Positions 35,793 through 45,211 of a stretch of 46,612 nucleotides of DNA are shown here, piece by piece. A program made the position numbers and the translations under genes. Where the stretch lies: NCBI GenBank assembly GCA_003284375.1, contig QBVL01000007.1:1-46612 (forward strand), written 5' to 3'. The notes beneath the pieces were generated by a model, which saw only the letters and a program-made list of their open reading frames with translations, had not been told where the DNA came from and made no database searches. This stretch comes from Prochlorococcus sp. AG-311-J23. GTDB lineage: Bacteria; Cyanobacteriota; Cyanobacteriia; PCC-6307; Cyanobiaceae. Position 1 is the first letter of the stretch. The number at the start of each line of letters is the position of its first letter.

Positions 35793-37589
35793 TTACAAGT
35801 TTTTCTTTGCTTTAAGTTTTCTAAGCCTTATAGATTCAGGAGTAACTTCCAACATCTCTCCTGGTCCAATGTATTCAAGAGCTCTTTCTAATGTCATTTC
35901 AATTGGGGATTGCAATTGATCTAGCTCCTCTGCGCCAGCTGATCGCATGTTGGTAAGTTGTTTAGCCCTGCAGATATTTAATTCAAGATCTTGTGGGCGT
36001 TTATTCTCCCCAATAATCATTCCTTTATAAACCTTGGCGCCAGGTGTAATAAAAAATTGTCCACGGTCTTCTGCATTCTTTAAGGAATAGAACGTAGCTA
36101 CCCCCTCTTCAAATGAAATAAGTACTCCATTTCTCCTTTGCTCAAAATCTCCCACAGATGGTCTGTACTCAAAAAATGAATGACTCATAATCCCTTCACC
36201 TCTTGTAGCACGAATAAATTCACCCCTAAATCCAATCAAGCCTCTTGAGGGAATAACAAACTCAAGTTGAGTTCGATGATCAGTACCAGTTTCCATGTTT
36301 TGCATTTCACCTTTTCTTACCCCAAGACTCTCAATACAAGCACCAATAGAAGCTTCTGGGACGTCAAGGACTAGCGTTTCAACAGGTTCACATTTAATTT
36401 CATCTATCGTCCTGAAAATTACTTGTGGTTGAGAAACTTGAAATTCATACCCCTCTCTTCTCATTGTCTCTATAAGAATTCCCAGATGTAACTCTCCTCT
36501 TCCACTAACAGAAAAACGATCAGGAGAATCTGTATCTTCAACTCTTAAAGCAACATTCGTTAGAAGTTCTTTATTTAAACGATCCTTCAACTGCCGACTG
36601 GTTACGAACTTGCCCTCTTTCCCTGCAAAAGGAGAATCATTGACAACAAAAGTCATCTGCAAGGTTGGCTCATCTACCTTAATTAGAGGTAAAGGTTTCG
36701 GCTCATCAGGGCAGGCTACAGTTTCACCAATTGAAACCTCATCAAAACCAGCCAAGGCAACTATATCTCCAGCATTTGCTTCTTCAATTTCAATTCTTTT
36801 TAATCCCTTAAATCCTAGTAATTTATTAATCCTTCCTTTTTTTATACTCCCGTCCTCCTTTATCAAACATGTCCTTTGACCATTTTTAATTACACCATTA
36901 TGTACTCTTCCAATAATAATTGTTCCTAAGAAATCTGAGTAATCTAAGGTGGTAACTTGTAATTGTAAAGGCTTATTCACATCGCCAACTGGAGGAGGAA
37001 CTTGTCTAATAATTGCTTCAAATAAAGGTTTCATATTATCGTTTTCACTTTTTACTTCAGTCTTTGCAAATCCCCCTAATCCACTCCCAAATAGATAAGG
37101 AAAATCACATTGATCATCATCAGCCCCTAATTCCAAAAACAGATCTAAAACCTTGTCTACCGCGGTTTCTGGTTCTACCCTTGCACGATCAATTTTGTTC
37201 ACAAAAACAATAGGTCTTAAACCTTGCTCTAAAGCTTTTTTTAGAACGAATCGAGTTTGTGGCATTGGTCCCTCGTTGGCATCAACAACAAGAAGACAGC
37301 CATCTACCATTCCCAAAACCCTCTCTACTTCTCCTCCAAAATCAGCGTGTCCTGGTGTATCAACAATGTTTATCCGAGTATCGTTATAAGTAACAGCTGT
37401 GTTTTTCGAAAGAATTGTTATTCCTCTTTCACGTTCCAATTCATTCGAATCCATCGCACAAGTTGGGACTTCCTCGTTATCTCGAAAAGTGCCAGATTGA
37501 TTTAGAAGAGCATCAACCAAAGTTGTCTTACCGTGATCAACGTGAGCAATTATTGCGATATTCCTTATAGCTTGTATATCAAAACTCAT
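35793..37589 (-). CDS. typA: Ribosome-associated GTPase TypA/BipA
   Basis: TypA is an EF-G-like translational GTPase that assists ribosome assembly and stress or cold adaptation. The 598-residue protein has G1 [15 protein letters not shown], the G3 region [16 protein letters not shown]4 NKIDR, and the domain II/III and C-terminal domain with [10 protein letters not shown] and SHSFFEYRP, characteristic of BipA. Length is normal. The gene is first in a minus-strand set with DUF309; 133 AT-rich bases upstream hold its promoter and a 7-bp inverted repeat (GCATTTA/TAAATGC, 37651-37671) of doubtful meaning. Confidence 0.97.
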   Translation of the reverse strand: MSFDIQAIRNIAIIAHVDHGKTTLVDALLNQSGTFRDNEEVPTCAMDSNELERERGITILSKNTAVTYNDTRINIVDTPGHADFGGEVERVLGMVDGCLLVVDANEGPMPQTRFVLKKALEQGLRPIVFVNKIDRARVEPETAVDKVLDLFLELGADDDQCDFPYLFGSGLGGFAKTEVKSENDNMKPLFEAIIRQVPPPVGDVNKPLQLQVTTLDYSDFLGTIIIGRVHNGVIKNGQRTCLIKEDGSIKKGRINKLLGFKGLKRIEIEEANAGDIVALAGFDEVSIGETVACPDEPKPLPLIKVDEPTLQMTFVVNDSPFAGKEGKFVTSRQLKDRLNKELLTNVALRVEDTDSPDRFSVSGRGELHLGILIETMRREGYEFQVSQPQVIFRTIDEIKCEPVETLVLDVPEASIGACIESLGVRKGEMQNMETGTDHRTQLEFVIPSRGLIGFRGEFIRATRGEGIMSHSFFEYRPSVGDFEQRRNGVLISFEEGVATFYSLKNAEDRGQFFITPGAKVYKGMIIGENKRPQDLELNICRAKQLTNMRSAGAEELDQLQSPIEMTLERALEYIGPGEMLEVTPESIRLRKLKAKKNL

Positions 37590-37722
37590 AATTTAAAAAA
37601 ATTAAAATTTTTTTGGTTAATAGAAACATAAAGAATATCTCACAATGACTGCATTTAGCTGTTTTAAATGCCAATCAAAATATCGAATATAAAATTTGAA
37701 GTAAAAAAAAATTAAGTCAAGA

Positions 37723-38433
37723 TTATTTGAATTTTATAATTTTATTCGCAGCGTCAAATTCCCTCAAAGCATTAACAGTTCCCTCAAATCTCCAATGCCA
37801 AGGCTCATAAGTTACTCCTTGCTTGTTGTTGGGTGGAAAAGAAAGCACAAAATGATATTTAGAGGCAAACCTCTTCATCCATTTAAAAGCTGGCGTTTGT
37901 TCAAATTCAACCTCAAAATTAGTATCTGGATAATTTCCATCACCAACATCGATTGCATATCCAGTGCTGTGTTCAGAATAACCAGGAGGAGCTGAGTCCC
38001 TTGAGCGCTCAACAGCAGTTTGGTTTCTAATAGATTTATTCTCATAAAAAATATCCCTTTGCAAATTTATTGATCTATAACCACTTAATAGTTGAAGAGA
38101 AACCCCTCTTTGGGCAGCAATGAATTGCATTTCCTTAAAATTTTCATAGATATCTTTATGCACGTAAATACCTGGAGAAAAAAGAATTAAATCTTTTTTG
38201 GAAGCCTCTGTATAAGCAAGATGGCCTAACAAGCTTTTATTTTGCTTTGTCTCAATGGAGTTAATCGAATCATCTAAGGATTTTCTCTTGCTTAAAAATG
38301 ATTTATCAGCCAAAAACGTAACCGATATAGCAAGCCCAAGAATTAGAAGTCCTACACGCAAAAAAGAATTGACAGTAGGGGGTTTGATGGATTTAATCCT
38401 TCTTGCCAGCGGGATGTCATCTTGATAATTCAT
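37723..38433 (-). CDS. D-alanyl-D-alanine carboxypeptidase, M15B (VanY-like)
   Basis: This is a zinc peptidase that trims the terminal D-Ala from peptidoglycan stem peptides. The 236-residue protein has one N-terminal membrane helix (FLRVGLLILGLAISVTFLA, about residues 24-42) and a periplasmic catalytic domain. The zinc motif is SEHSTGYAIDVGD with H155 and D162, and the second part EPWHWRFEG has E210 and H213. LLSGYRS-x-x-Q completes the VanY pattern. In this context the function is cell wall maturation, not antibiotic resistance. It is divergent from chlP. A second M15 peptidase of VanX type is at 44352. Confidence 0.92.
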   Translation of the reverse strand: MNYQDDIPLARRIKSIKPPTVNSFLRVGLLILGLAISVTFLADKSFLSKRKSLDDSINSIETKQNKSLLGHLAYTEASKKDLILFSPGIYVHKDIYENFKEMQFIAAQRGVSLQLLSGYRSINLQRDIFYENKSIRNQTAVERSRDSAPPGYSEHSTGYAIDVGDGNYPDTNFEVEFEQTPAFKWMKRFASKYHFVLSFPPNNKQGVTYEPWHWRFEGTVNALREFDAANKIIKFK

Positions 38434-38570
38434 ACGATCTGCTTATGGTCAAAACAATTGGAATTCGCAAAAATGATGTTTCGATAGTAACGAGTATCTT
38501 TAATCTTTATACTTTCTCTTAGATAACGATGTAAGTTTTAAATATAGAGAACTAAATTTTTCATCCAAAG

Positions 38571-39905
38571 ATGTTAAGAGTTGCTGTTATTGGCGGTGGT
38601 CCAAGTGGATCATGCGCCGCAGAGATTTTGGCTAAGGCAGGAATTAAAACTTGGATTTTCGAGAGAAAGCTTGATAACGCAAAACCATGTGGAGGAGCGA
38701 TACCGTTGTGTATGGTTTCTGAATTTGATCTTCCCGAATCAATTATTGATAGGAAAGTCAGGAACATGAAAATGATATCCCCCTCAAACAGAGAAGTAGA
38801 TATTATTTTGGATGATATTTATCCAGGAAGCGATAAAGAATATATAGGTATGTTGAGGCGTGAGGTGATGGATTCATTCATGAGAAATCGCGCCGCTGAA
38901 CTTGGCGCAACATTAGTAAATGGATTGGTATCAAAAATAGAAACTGGTACTAACAAACAAGGTCCCTATACACTTCATTACACCGAAATTCTTAAAGACA
39001 AATCCGAAGAGAAAGGTAAACAACTTGAAGTTGATTTAATTGTTGGAGCCGATGGTGCAACAAGCAGAGTTGCAAAAGCAATGGATGCGGGTGATTACAA
39101 CTATGCAGTAGCAATTCAAGAAAGGATAAAGCTTCCTAAAGAGGAAATGAAGTATTACGAAGACAGAGCCGAAATGTATGTAGGCACAGATGTATCACCA
39201 GATTTCTATGGTTGGGTCTTTCCAAAATATGACCATGTTGCAGCTGGAACAGGAACAATGAAACAAAATGGTGGTTTAATTAAAAGCCTCCAAATCGGTG
39301 TCAGAGAAAGAGCCAAGAAGAGACTCGTAAATGGAGAAGTAATCAAAGTAGAAGCTCATCCAATTCCTGAACATCCCAGGCCAAGGAGAGTTGTTGGTAG
39401 AATGGCTCTAGTCGGAGATGCTGCTGGTTATGTAACCAAAAGCTCAGGAGAAGGAATTTATTTTGCTGCCAAAAGTGGAAGGATGTGTGCCGAGCAAATT
39501 GTCGAATCAAGTCAAAATGGAAAAATAATACCTACGGAAAATGATCTAAAAAAATATTTAAAGAAATGGGATAAAAAGTATGGAATTACATATACAGTCT
39601 TAGATATTCTCCAAAGAATTTTTTACACCAGCGATGGAGCAAGAGAAGCTTTTGTAGAAATGTGTGGTGACATGGATGTTCAAAGACTTACATTTGATAG
39701 TTATCTCTACAAAACTGTAGTTGCAATGAAGCCGCTTCAACAATTGAAACTTACCCTACTAACAATTGGTTCTGTTTTAAGAGGGAAAGCACTGGCACCA
39801 AGCACATATAAGCCAGTACCAAGTGCAGTCAGAGATGATAAAGAAGTTAATAAAATGTTAGCGGTAAGTTCAATCAAAGGTGGTATTAAAGCCAGTAAAA
39901 AATAA
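38571..39905 (+). CDS. chlP: Geranylgeranyl diphosphate/chlorophyll reductase
   Basis: ChlP reduces geranylgeranyl groups to phytyl groups for chlorophyll and tocopherol, using NADPH and FAD, at the thylakoid. The 444-residue protein has the FAD loop VAVIGGGPSGSCAAEIL (G8, G10 and G13). CGGAIPLCMVSEF, MLRREVMDSFMRNRAAELGA, VGADGATSRVAKAM, GWVFPKYDHVAAGTGTM and the second FAD motif ALVGDAAGYVTKSSGEGI follow. Length and C-terminus are as in cyanobacterial ChlP. This gene is direct evidence for a phototroph. It is divergent from the VanY-like gene and convergent with glyS, 21 bases apart. Confidence 0.97.
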   Translation: MLRVAVIGGGPSGSCAAEILAKAGIKTWIFERKLDNAKPCGGAIPLCMVSEFDLPESIIDRKVRNMKMISPSNREVDIILDDIYPGSDKEYIGMLRREVMDSFMRNRAAELGATLVNGLVSKIETGTNKQGPYTLHYTEILKDKSEEKGKQLEVDLIVGADGATSRVAKAMDAGDYNYAVAIQERIKLPKEEMKYYEDRAEMYVGTDVSPDFYGWVFPKYDHVAAGTGTMKQNGGLIKSLQIGVRERAKKRLVNGEVIKVEAHPIPEHPRPRRVVGRMALVGDAAGYVTKSSGEGIYFAAKSGRMCAEQIVESSQNGKIIPTENDLKKYLKKWDKKYGITYTVLDILQRIFYTSDGAREAFVEMCGDMDVQRLTFDSYLYKTVVAMKPLQQLKLTLLTIGSVLRGKALAPSTYKPVPSAVRDDKEVNKMLAVSSIKGGIKASKK

Positions 39906-39918
39906 TACCAATATCAAT

Positions 39919-39958
39919 TTAAATAATTAACCAAGCTTACTGAAATCAGCAAGCTTGG
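39919..39958 (-). terminator. Hairpin at the 3' end of glyS
   Basis: CCAAGCTT (39931-39938) pairs with AAGCTTGG (39951-39958), and inside it CTGA pairs with TCAG around a tiny AA loop, with one A-C mismatch. Read on the minus strand the hairpin covers the last glyS codons and is followed by TTAATTATTT, a fair intrinsic terminator. It may also block read-through from chlP. Confidence 0.45.
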
Positions 39959-42089
39959 AAGATTGATTCCTAAGTATTGTCAATAGATTAAGTCTGTTAT
40001 TTCTTAGATTAATATCTTCCGTCATAACCATTACACTTCCTTCTCCATCAAAAAAGTTGGATAAAGTTTCGGTACTTGAGAGTAAACCATTAGCTAACAA
40101 CTTATATTTATCACGATCACAATTTACAGCTAGAGGTTTTAATTTCCCCAACACATTAAACATTTCTCTTTCACAATCCTTTTCAAATAGAGACTTATCA
40201 ACAAAATCTAAAGGATCAACAACATCTGTAGAGATAGAACTTTTAGCTGCCAACTTAGAGGCTCGAGTCACTACAGCTTGCAACAAATTAAGTGTATTAT
40301 TTTTTCTCATTTCCATCAATAATGAAGTTCGGAAATAAACGTCTGTTGGATCATCTAATAATCTTGATGTTGAAGTGGTATCTCCTGCGACTGCCTGAAT
40401 AATATCAAAGTCAACATCTTTTTCTTCTAATAAACTAATAATTCTTTGACGAAAAAATTCCTTTAGCTCGGACAAAAGATTACTTATTTCAAAAGAGAGA
40501 GAAGGGAAAAGTTGCTGCCAATAAATCAGAGAATCATTTAGTATTTTGTTGATATTTAATTGCCAATCCTTATTCCATAAAATCAATATTATTCCGTTAG
40601 CAGCCCTTCTCAAGGCATACGGATCAGATGAGCCAGAAGGCCTTTCGCCCTTCGCATAAATGCTAATAAGCAATTCAAAACGTTCCGCTAATGAAACCGC
40701 ATTACCAAGTTTATTTGAAGGAAGCGAGTCAGACGTTCCTTTAGGTTTATAATGTTCCAAAACACCGAGGCAAACATCTCTTGATTCTCCCTCGTAAAGT
40801 AAGTATTTAGATCCAATGATTCCTTGCAACTCTGGAAATTCGTCAACCATGTTACTAACTAAATCATGTTTAGAAAAATGTGCAACTTTTACAGATTTTT
40901 GAATATCTTCTTGATCAAATTCAAGTTTCGTTGTTAATAATTTAACAAGCCATTCTATTCGATTTACACGTTCATATAAAGAACCTAATCCTTCAGCAAA
41001 AGTTACATCTTTCAACTTATCAATACGTGAAGAACTACTCATTAATAAATCTGACTTTATAAAAAATGAGGCATCAGCAAACCTTGCCTTTAAGACTTTT
41101 TCATTTCCTTTAATAATTTTCTCTTTTGCGGAAGGTAATCCATTACTAATACACAAAAAAACAGGCATTAAAGTATTTCTAGCCTCAAGTGATAATGGAT
41201 CAAACTCATTATTCACCTTGTATAAGGGGATGTACCTTTGATGAACCTTCATCACAGTGCACAAAACTTCAGGGGGTAAATCAAGGAAAGTTTCATCAAA
41301 ACACCCAATCACAAGCAAAGGAGACTCAACTAAATCTGTCAGTTCATTCAAAAGGGGATCAGTCAGATCTGGCTTTACTTTTTTATCTATTTCATGATTA
41401 AGAACTAAATCATTGATACAGGAAAGGCGCCGATTCCTATCAACTGTGACTCCAACCTCCTGCAATTGATCAAAATAAGTTTTCGCATTATTTATTTCTA
41501 ATTTTGCTCCATGCAACCTATGAGGTCTTGAGATATTACCTATTTGTATTTCTGGATCACACCCTGAAATTTTAAAAGGTAGCACTTCTGAATCAAGCAA
41601 AGAAACAATCCAACGAATAGGTCTCGAAAAGCGAAAATCACCTTTACCCCATCTCATAAACCTCCTTCCTTGAATCCTGCTGATCCATCTAGGTAAATAG
41701 TCAGCCAATAAAGTAGTAACGGGCTTGCCTTTCTCAATTGATTTAGCGAAAACGAATGAACCCTTCGACGTTTCTCGAATCTCTAATTTATCAGGAGATA
41801 AATCATATCTTTTGGCAAAACCAATTGCTGCTTTTGTAGGTTTTCCATCATGAAAAGCTTGAGAAACAGAAGGACCTTTTCGTTCTGCAATATTGTCTTC
41901 AGAATATGGAGCAATCCCTTCAATCGTTAATGCAATTCTTCTGGGGGTAGTAGTTACTCTGATTTCACTAAATTTTATTTGAGAAGAATTCAAGTCATTA
42001 TTTACATTTAACTCAAGCTGGGAAATAACAGACTCAGCTATATCAGCTGGTAGTTCTTCAGTGCCGATTTCTAAAAGGTAGGTAGACAA
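39927..42089 (-). CDS. glyS: Glycine-tRNA ligase beta subunit
   Basis: This is the beta chain of the bacterial alpha2beta2 glycyl-tRNA synthetase, which binds tRNA and completes the catalytic tetramer with GlyQ. The 720-residue protein begins MSTYLLEIGTEELPADIAES, the family's N-terminal hallmark. It includes TPRRIALTIEGI, GKGDFRFSRPIRWIVSLLD, VMKVHQRYIPLY, the HD-like block AERFELLISIYAKGERPSGSSDPYALRR and a C-terminal DALR-type anticodon domain ending near the stop. The start is TTG at 42089. It is divergent from the sulfite reductase gene across 181 bases, and glyQ is not in the window. Confidence 0.96.
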   Translation of the reverse strand: MSTYLLEIGTEELPADIAESVISQLELNVNNDLNSSQIKFSEIRVTTTPRRIALTIEGIAPYSEDNIAERKGPSVSQAFHDGKPTKAAIGFAKRYDLSPDKLEIRETSKGSFVFAKSIEKGKPVTTLLADYLPRWISRIQGRRFMRWGKGDFRFSRPIRWIVSLLDSEVLPFKISGCDPEIQIGNISRPHRLHGAKLEINNAKTYFDQLQEVGVTVDRNRRLSCINDLVLNHEIDKKVKPDLTDPLLNELTDLVESPLLVIGCFDETFLDLPPEVLCTVMKVHQRYIPLYKVNNEFDPLSLEARNTLMPVFLCISNGLPSAKEKIIKGNEKVLKARFADASFFIKSDLLMSSSSRIDKLKDVTFAEGLGSLYERVNRIEWLVKLLTTKLEFDQEDIQKSVKVAHFSKHDLVSNMVDEFPELQGIIGSKYLLYEGESRDVCLGVLEHYKPKGTSDSLPSNKLGNAVSLAERFELLISIYAKGERPSGSSDPYALRRAANGIILILWNKDWQLNINKILNDSLIYWQQLFPSLSFEISNLLSELKEFFRQRIISLLEEKDVDFDIIQAVAGDTTSTSRLLDDPTDVYFRTSLLMEMRKNNTLNLLQAVVTRASKLAAKSSISTDVVDPLDFVDKSLFEKDCEREMFNVLGKLKPLAVNCDRDKYKLLANGLLSSTETLSNFFDGEGSVMVMTEDINLRNNRLNLLTILRNQSSKLADFSKLG

Positions 42090-42246
42090 AAAAATTTCCT
42101 TGCGTTCATAACAAGAGTAGATCTAAATATGAATTACTTCTACACTCTGTGTCCTAGAAAAAATTTAATCTTCAATGAATGAATCTTTAAATAGCTTGTA
42201 CCTTTATTTGAACAATTAAACACCAAACAACACGAGAAATGATACA

Positions 42247-42269
42247 GTGTAGGTACCGGTGTAGGTACC
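42247..42269 (+). repeat. 12-bp-period direct repeat immediately before the sir fusion start
   Basis: GTGTAGGTACC occurs twice (42247-42257 and 42259-42269) with one base between, and the second copy ends one base before the TTG start at 42271. Each copy contains the palindrome GGTACC. Placement directly over the translation start suits an operator for the protein's own N-terminal DNA-binding-like domain, or a leftover of a recombination site. Confidence 0.85.
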
Positions 42270-42270
42270 A

Positions 42271-44415
42271 TTGCCTAGAATCATAGAAATACCAGGAAGA
42301 TCGGGTTTTTACCTCAGGGTTGCTGTACCAAGAGGTAAATTAAGGGATGCTTTCGGAACATGTGATGTAGTAAAAAAAATAGGTAACACTAAAGAAGAAG
42401 CAGAAGAGAACATAAGCTCAGCAGAAATAGCCATACAACAAAAATTCGATGAAAAGCTCAGAGAAGAAGATGCAAGACAGATCAACAAATCCTTGCCCAA
42501 GGGAATAAGACTAGAGGCAATTAAAAATAGTAATTCAAAAGAAACTCCAAAAAACATAGAAAAAGACTTAAAAGATGCTGGATTTAGTAATGCAGCTATT
42601 GAAGCTCTGATGAATTTTGATGAAAATGAAAGTACCAATATTGAACATATAGAACAAACTGTTCCATCACCTTGCATAGCTAATAATTCACCTCGGGCAA
42701 AATTTGAACAATTTAAAGCCGATAGTAATTATTTAAATGAACCCCTACATAGTGAGTTGTTAAATGACAGCGATCACTTTACAAACGACGCAGTACAACT
42801 TTTAAAATTTCACGGTAGTTATCAACAAGACGATCGAGAGCATAGAAAAAGAGGGGGCACAGGAAAAGATTGGCAAATGATGCTTAGGCTAAGAAATCCA
42901 GCTGGTTATGTACCTGGTCCACTCTTTGTGGCGTTAGACGAGCTATCTGATCGACTAGGAAATCAAACGCTTAGAGTGACCACTCGCCAATGCTTCCAAA
43001 TGCATGGAATAAAAAAAGGAAATATTAAAGAAGTAATAGGAACAATAGTCAAATCGATGGGATCTACACTTGCAGCTTGTGGAGACGTCAACAGAAATGT
43101 AATGGCTCCTGCAGCCCCCTACGAAAAAGGTTCCTATCCTGCCGCGAGAAAATTAGCTGATGATATTGCCGATGTTTTGTCGCCCAAAAAAGCTGAAAAA
43201 ACATACATTGATTTATGGGTTGATGGTGAGATGAAATATGCTATCAAGCCCTCTTCTGAAGTTAAAAAGAATAGAAAGCTCCAACTAAAGCCTGGTGTTT
43301 TTAGTGGGGATAAGAAAGAACCTTTATATGGTGCAACCTACCTACCAAGAAAATTCAAATGTGCAACTACAGTCCCGGGAGATAACTCTGTAGACATTCT
43401 TACCCATGACATAGGCTTGGTGACGTTCACAAACAAAAAAGGAGTTCTAGAAGGATGTAATGTCTACGTAGGAGGAGGCATGGGTAGAACACACAACTTA
43501 GATACGACTTTTGCGAGGATAGCAGATCCAATTGGTTATGTAGAAGGGAAATATATCTTGGAACTTGTTCAATCTATACTCGCTCTTCAAAGAGATTATG
43601 GAGATAGAAAAACAAGAAGACATTCAAGACTAAAATACGTTTTGCATGACATGGGTGTGGATTGGTTTAAGAAACAGTTAACAACTAAGTATTTTACGGG
43701 ACAAATTGAAAACCTTAAGTACGAAGGGGATACAATACTTGAAGATTATTTAGGTTGGCATCAACAATCTGAGAAGCTATGGTTTGTTGGCTTACCTTTG
43801 TTATCAGGTAGACTTACAGGAAAGGTAAAGAAAGAGCTTAGAAATATAGTTGAAAAATATGCATTGGATGTGCGATTAACTCCCAACCAGGATCTTTTAT
43901 TGTGCAATATCGGTAATTATCAAAAAGCCAGTGTAAAAATGGCGCTGATTAATATAGGTTTTATAAATCCAGGGACTCCTGACCCATTGGCCAGACATGC
44001 CATGGCTTGTCCAGCTCTTCCATTATGTGGACTTGCAATGACTGAAGCAGAAAGATTTTTACCAGAGCTCTTAGAGCGAATAAACAATCAATTAAAAATC
44101 CTAGAAATCAACAAATCAATTCTTATCAGAGTAACAGGCTGTCCTAATGGATGTGCTCGCCCTTATATGGCCGAATTAGCTCTTGTTGGTAGTGGTTTAA
44201 ATCAATACCAACTTTGGCTTGGAGGTAGCACTAATTTAAAAAGGTTGGCGACTCCATATCTACAAAAAATGCCTATCGATGAATTAGAGCAGACATTAGA
44301 GCCTTTATTCCTTAGCTGGAAAGATACTGGAACCTCATCAAGTCTGGGGGATCATGTGACTAATCTTGGTTCTGAAAGTGTAATGTCTTTACTTACTTCA
44401 AGTGCAGCTCCATAG
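42271..44415 (+). CDS. sir: Ferredoxin-sulfite reductase with fused integrase-like N-terminal segment
   Basis: Residues about 142-714 are a normal siroheme/4Fe-4S sulfite reductase that reduces sulfite to sulfide for cysteine synthesis. Evidence: KFEQFKADSNYL, LLKFHGSYQQDDRE, TTRQCFQMHGI, CGDVNRN and the cluster ligands C580, C586, C624 and C628 (C-x5-C, C-x3-C). The first 140 residues are foreign to this family. Residues about 10-65 (SGFYLRVAVPRGKLRDAFG, then VKKIGNTKEEAEE) match the N-terminal DUF6538-like region of tyrosine recombinases, and 66-141 is a Lys/Glu/Asn-rich linker. TTG 42271 is the first start after a stop at 42262. ATG 42610 (residue 114) could begin a shorter, conventional enzyme. 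It converges on and overlaps the VanX-like gene by 64 bases. Confidence 0.9.
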   Translation: MPRIIEIPGRSGFYLRVAVPRGKLRDAFGTCDVVKKIGNTKEEAEENISSAEIAIQQKFDEKLREEDARQINKSLPKGIRLEAIKNSNSKETPKNIEKDLKDAGFSNAAIEALMNFDENESTNIEHIEQTVPSPCIANNSPRAKFEQFKADSNYLNEPLHSELLNDSDHFTNDAVQLLKFHGSYQQDDREHRKRGGTGKDWQMMLRLRNPAGYVPGPLFVALDELSDRLGNQTLRVTTRQCFQMHGIKKGNIKEVIGTIVKSMGSTLAACGDVNRNVMAPAAPYEKGSYPAARKLADDIADVLSPKKAEKTYIDLWVDGEMKYAIKPSSEVKKNRKLQLKPGVFSGDKKEPLYGATYLPRKFKCATTVPGDNSVDILTHDIGLVTFTNKKGVLEGCNVYVGGGMGRTHNLDTTFARIADPIGYVEGKYILELVQSILALQRDYGDRKTRRHSRLKYVLHDMGVDWFKKQLTTKYFTGQIENLKYEGDTILEDYLGWHQQSEKLWFVGLPLLSGRLTGKVKKELRNIVEKYALDVRLTPNQDLLLCNIGNYQKASVKMALINIGFINPGTPDPLARHAMACPALPLCGLAMTEAERFLPELLERINNQLKILEINKSILIRVTGCPNGCARPYMAELALVGSGLNQYQLWLGGSTNLKRLATPYLQKMPIDELEQTLEPLFLSWKDTGTSSSLGDHVTNLGSESVMSLLTSSAAP

Positions 44416-45107
44416 ATAGGATTACCTTGATTGCTTAACCAAGACCATAATTGATCTCCATAGCTAAAATGCCACCATTCGTTTGGGTGTTGAACAAATC
44501 CAGCCTGTTCCATAACTGAAACCAAAAGAGATCTTCTGTTATGAAAAACTTGATGTTTTGAACAAGGCATCCCTAAATTGTCATTCTTATAAAAGTCAGG
44601 ACTAGATTCAGCACCAATAAAATCTATTTCACTCCCAAGATCTAATGGATTTCCGTTCATATCAGCAAGAGTCAAATCTATTGCAGCACCAGTACTATGA
44701 GGAGGAGGTGTAAGGGGATTAGATGAAGGTTTTGCCCAGAAACGGCCAACCTCTTCAATTACATCATTAATGTCTCCATTTACAGAAAGATCATTAATAT
44801 CAATCCCTTTCGACTTACAAGTTTCTTGAATAGTGTAATTAATCATGAATTTTTGGACAGAGATCGGTCGCCAAGCATCAAACAAAGCTAACTGCAAATG
44901 GGAACTAATATCGGAAAGATATTGCTGCGCTCGTATCAATCTTTTTAAAACACTGAAGCGTAAAACCCATGGATCTAATCCAGTTGAATATGGAGCACCT
45001 AACGACATATAAGGATGAGGTGTTAGTCGAAATATAGATTCTGGAATAGAAACTAAAGGCTCATTACATTCATTAATTTTAATATTATTCCAAGGTCTCA
45101 ACTTCAT
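44352..45107 (-). CDS. D-alanyl-D-alanine dipeptidase, M15D (VanX/DdpX-like)
   Basis: This is a zinc dipeptidase that cleaves free D-Ala-D-Ala, allowing recovery of cell wall peptides. The 251-residue protein has ALFDAWRPISVQKF (substrate Arg region), zinc motif PHSTGAAIDLTL with H137 and D144, and ENWWH-type NEWWHFSYGDQLW with catalytic E210 and zinc ligand H213. There is no signal peptide, so it is cytoplasmic. The family is known from vancomycin operons, but here no vanHA or regulator is present and a housekeeping recycling role is more likely. Its 3' end overlaps the sir 3' end by 64 bases on the opposite strand. Confidence 0.9.
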   Translation of the reverse strand: MKLRPWNNIKINECNEPLVSIPESIFRLTPHPYMSLGAPYSTGLDPWVLRFSVLKRLIRAQQYLSDISSHLQLALFDAWRPISVQKFMINYTIQETCKSKGIDINDLSVNGDINDVIEEVGRFWAKPSSNPLTPPPHSTGAAIDLTLADMNGNPLDLGSEIDFIGAESSPDFYKNDNLGMPCSKHQVFHNRRSLLVSVMEQAGFVQHPNEWWHFSYGDQLWSWLSNQGNPIYGAALEVSKDITLSEPRLVT

Positions 45108-45169
45108 GATTTGTAGAATTTATTTGCATAAAATTTCATTCTTACAAAAATTCTTTCCTTAAGTCTACC

Positions 45170-45204
45170 TTTAAAAAATAATGAGTTCAATAGTATTAAC
45201 TCAT
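45170..45204 (-). terminator. Intrinsic terminator downstream of recG
   Basis: AACTCAT and ATGAGTT (45198-45204 with 45181-45187) form a perfect 7-bp stem with a 10-base loop. Read on the minus strand it follows the recG stop by seven bases and leads into TATTTTTTAAA. The stem is AT-rich, so the terminator is probably modest. Confidence 0.5.
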
Positions 45205-45211
45205 AAAAAAA

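Noticed and set aside
37651-37671. GCATTTA-N7-TAAATGC inverted repeat upstream of typA
   Set aside because: Only 7 bp, mostly A/T, and about 60 bases from the start; kept only as a remark in the typA entry.
44352-45107. VanX-like and VanY-like genes as a glycopeptide resistance system
   Set aside because: The two genes are far apart and there is no vanH, vanA-type ligase or two-component regulator; M15 peptidases of these types are used in ordinary cell wall recycling.
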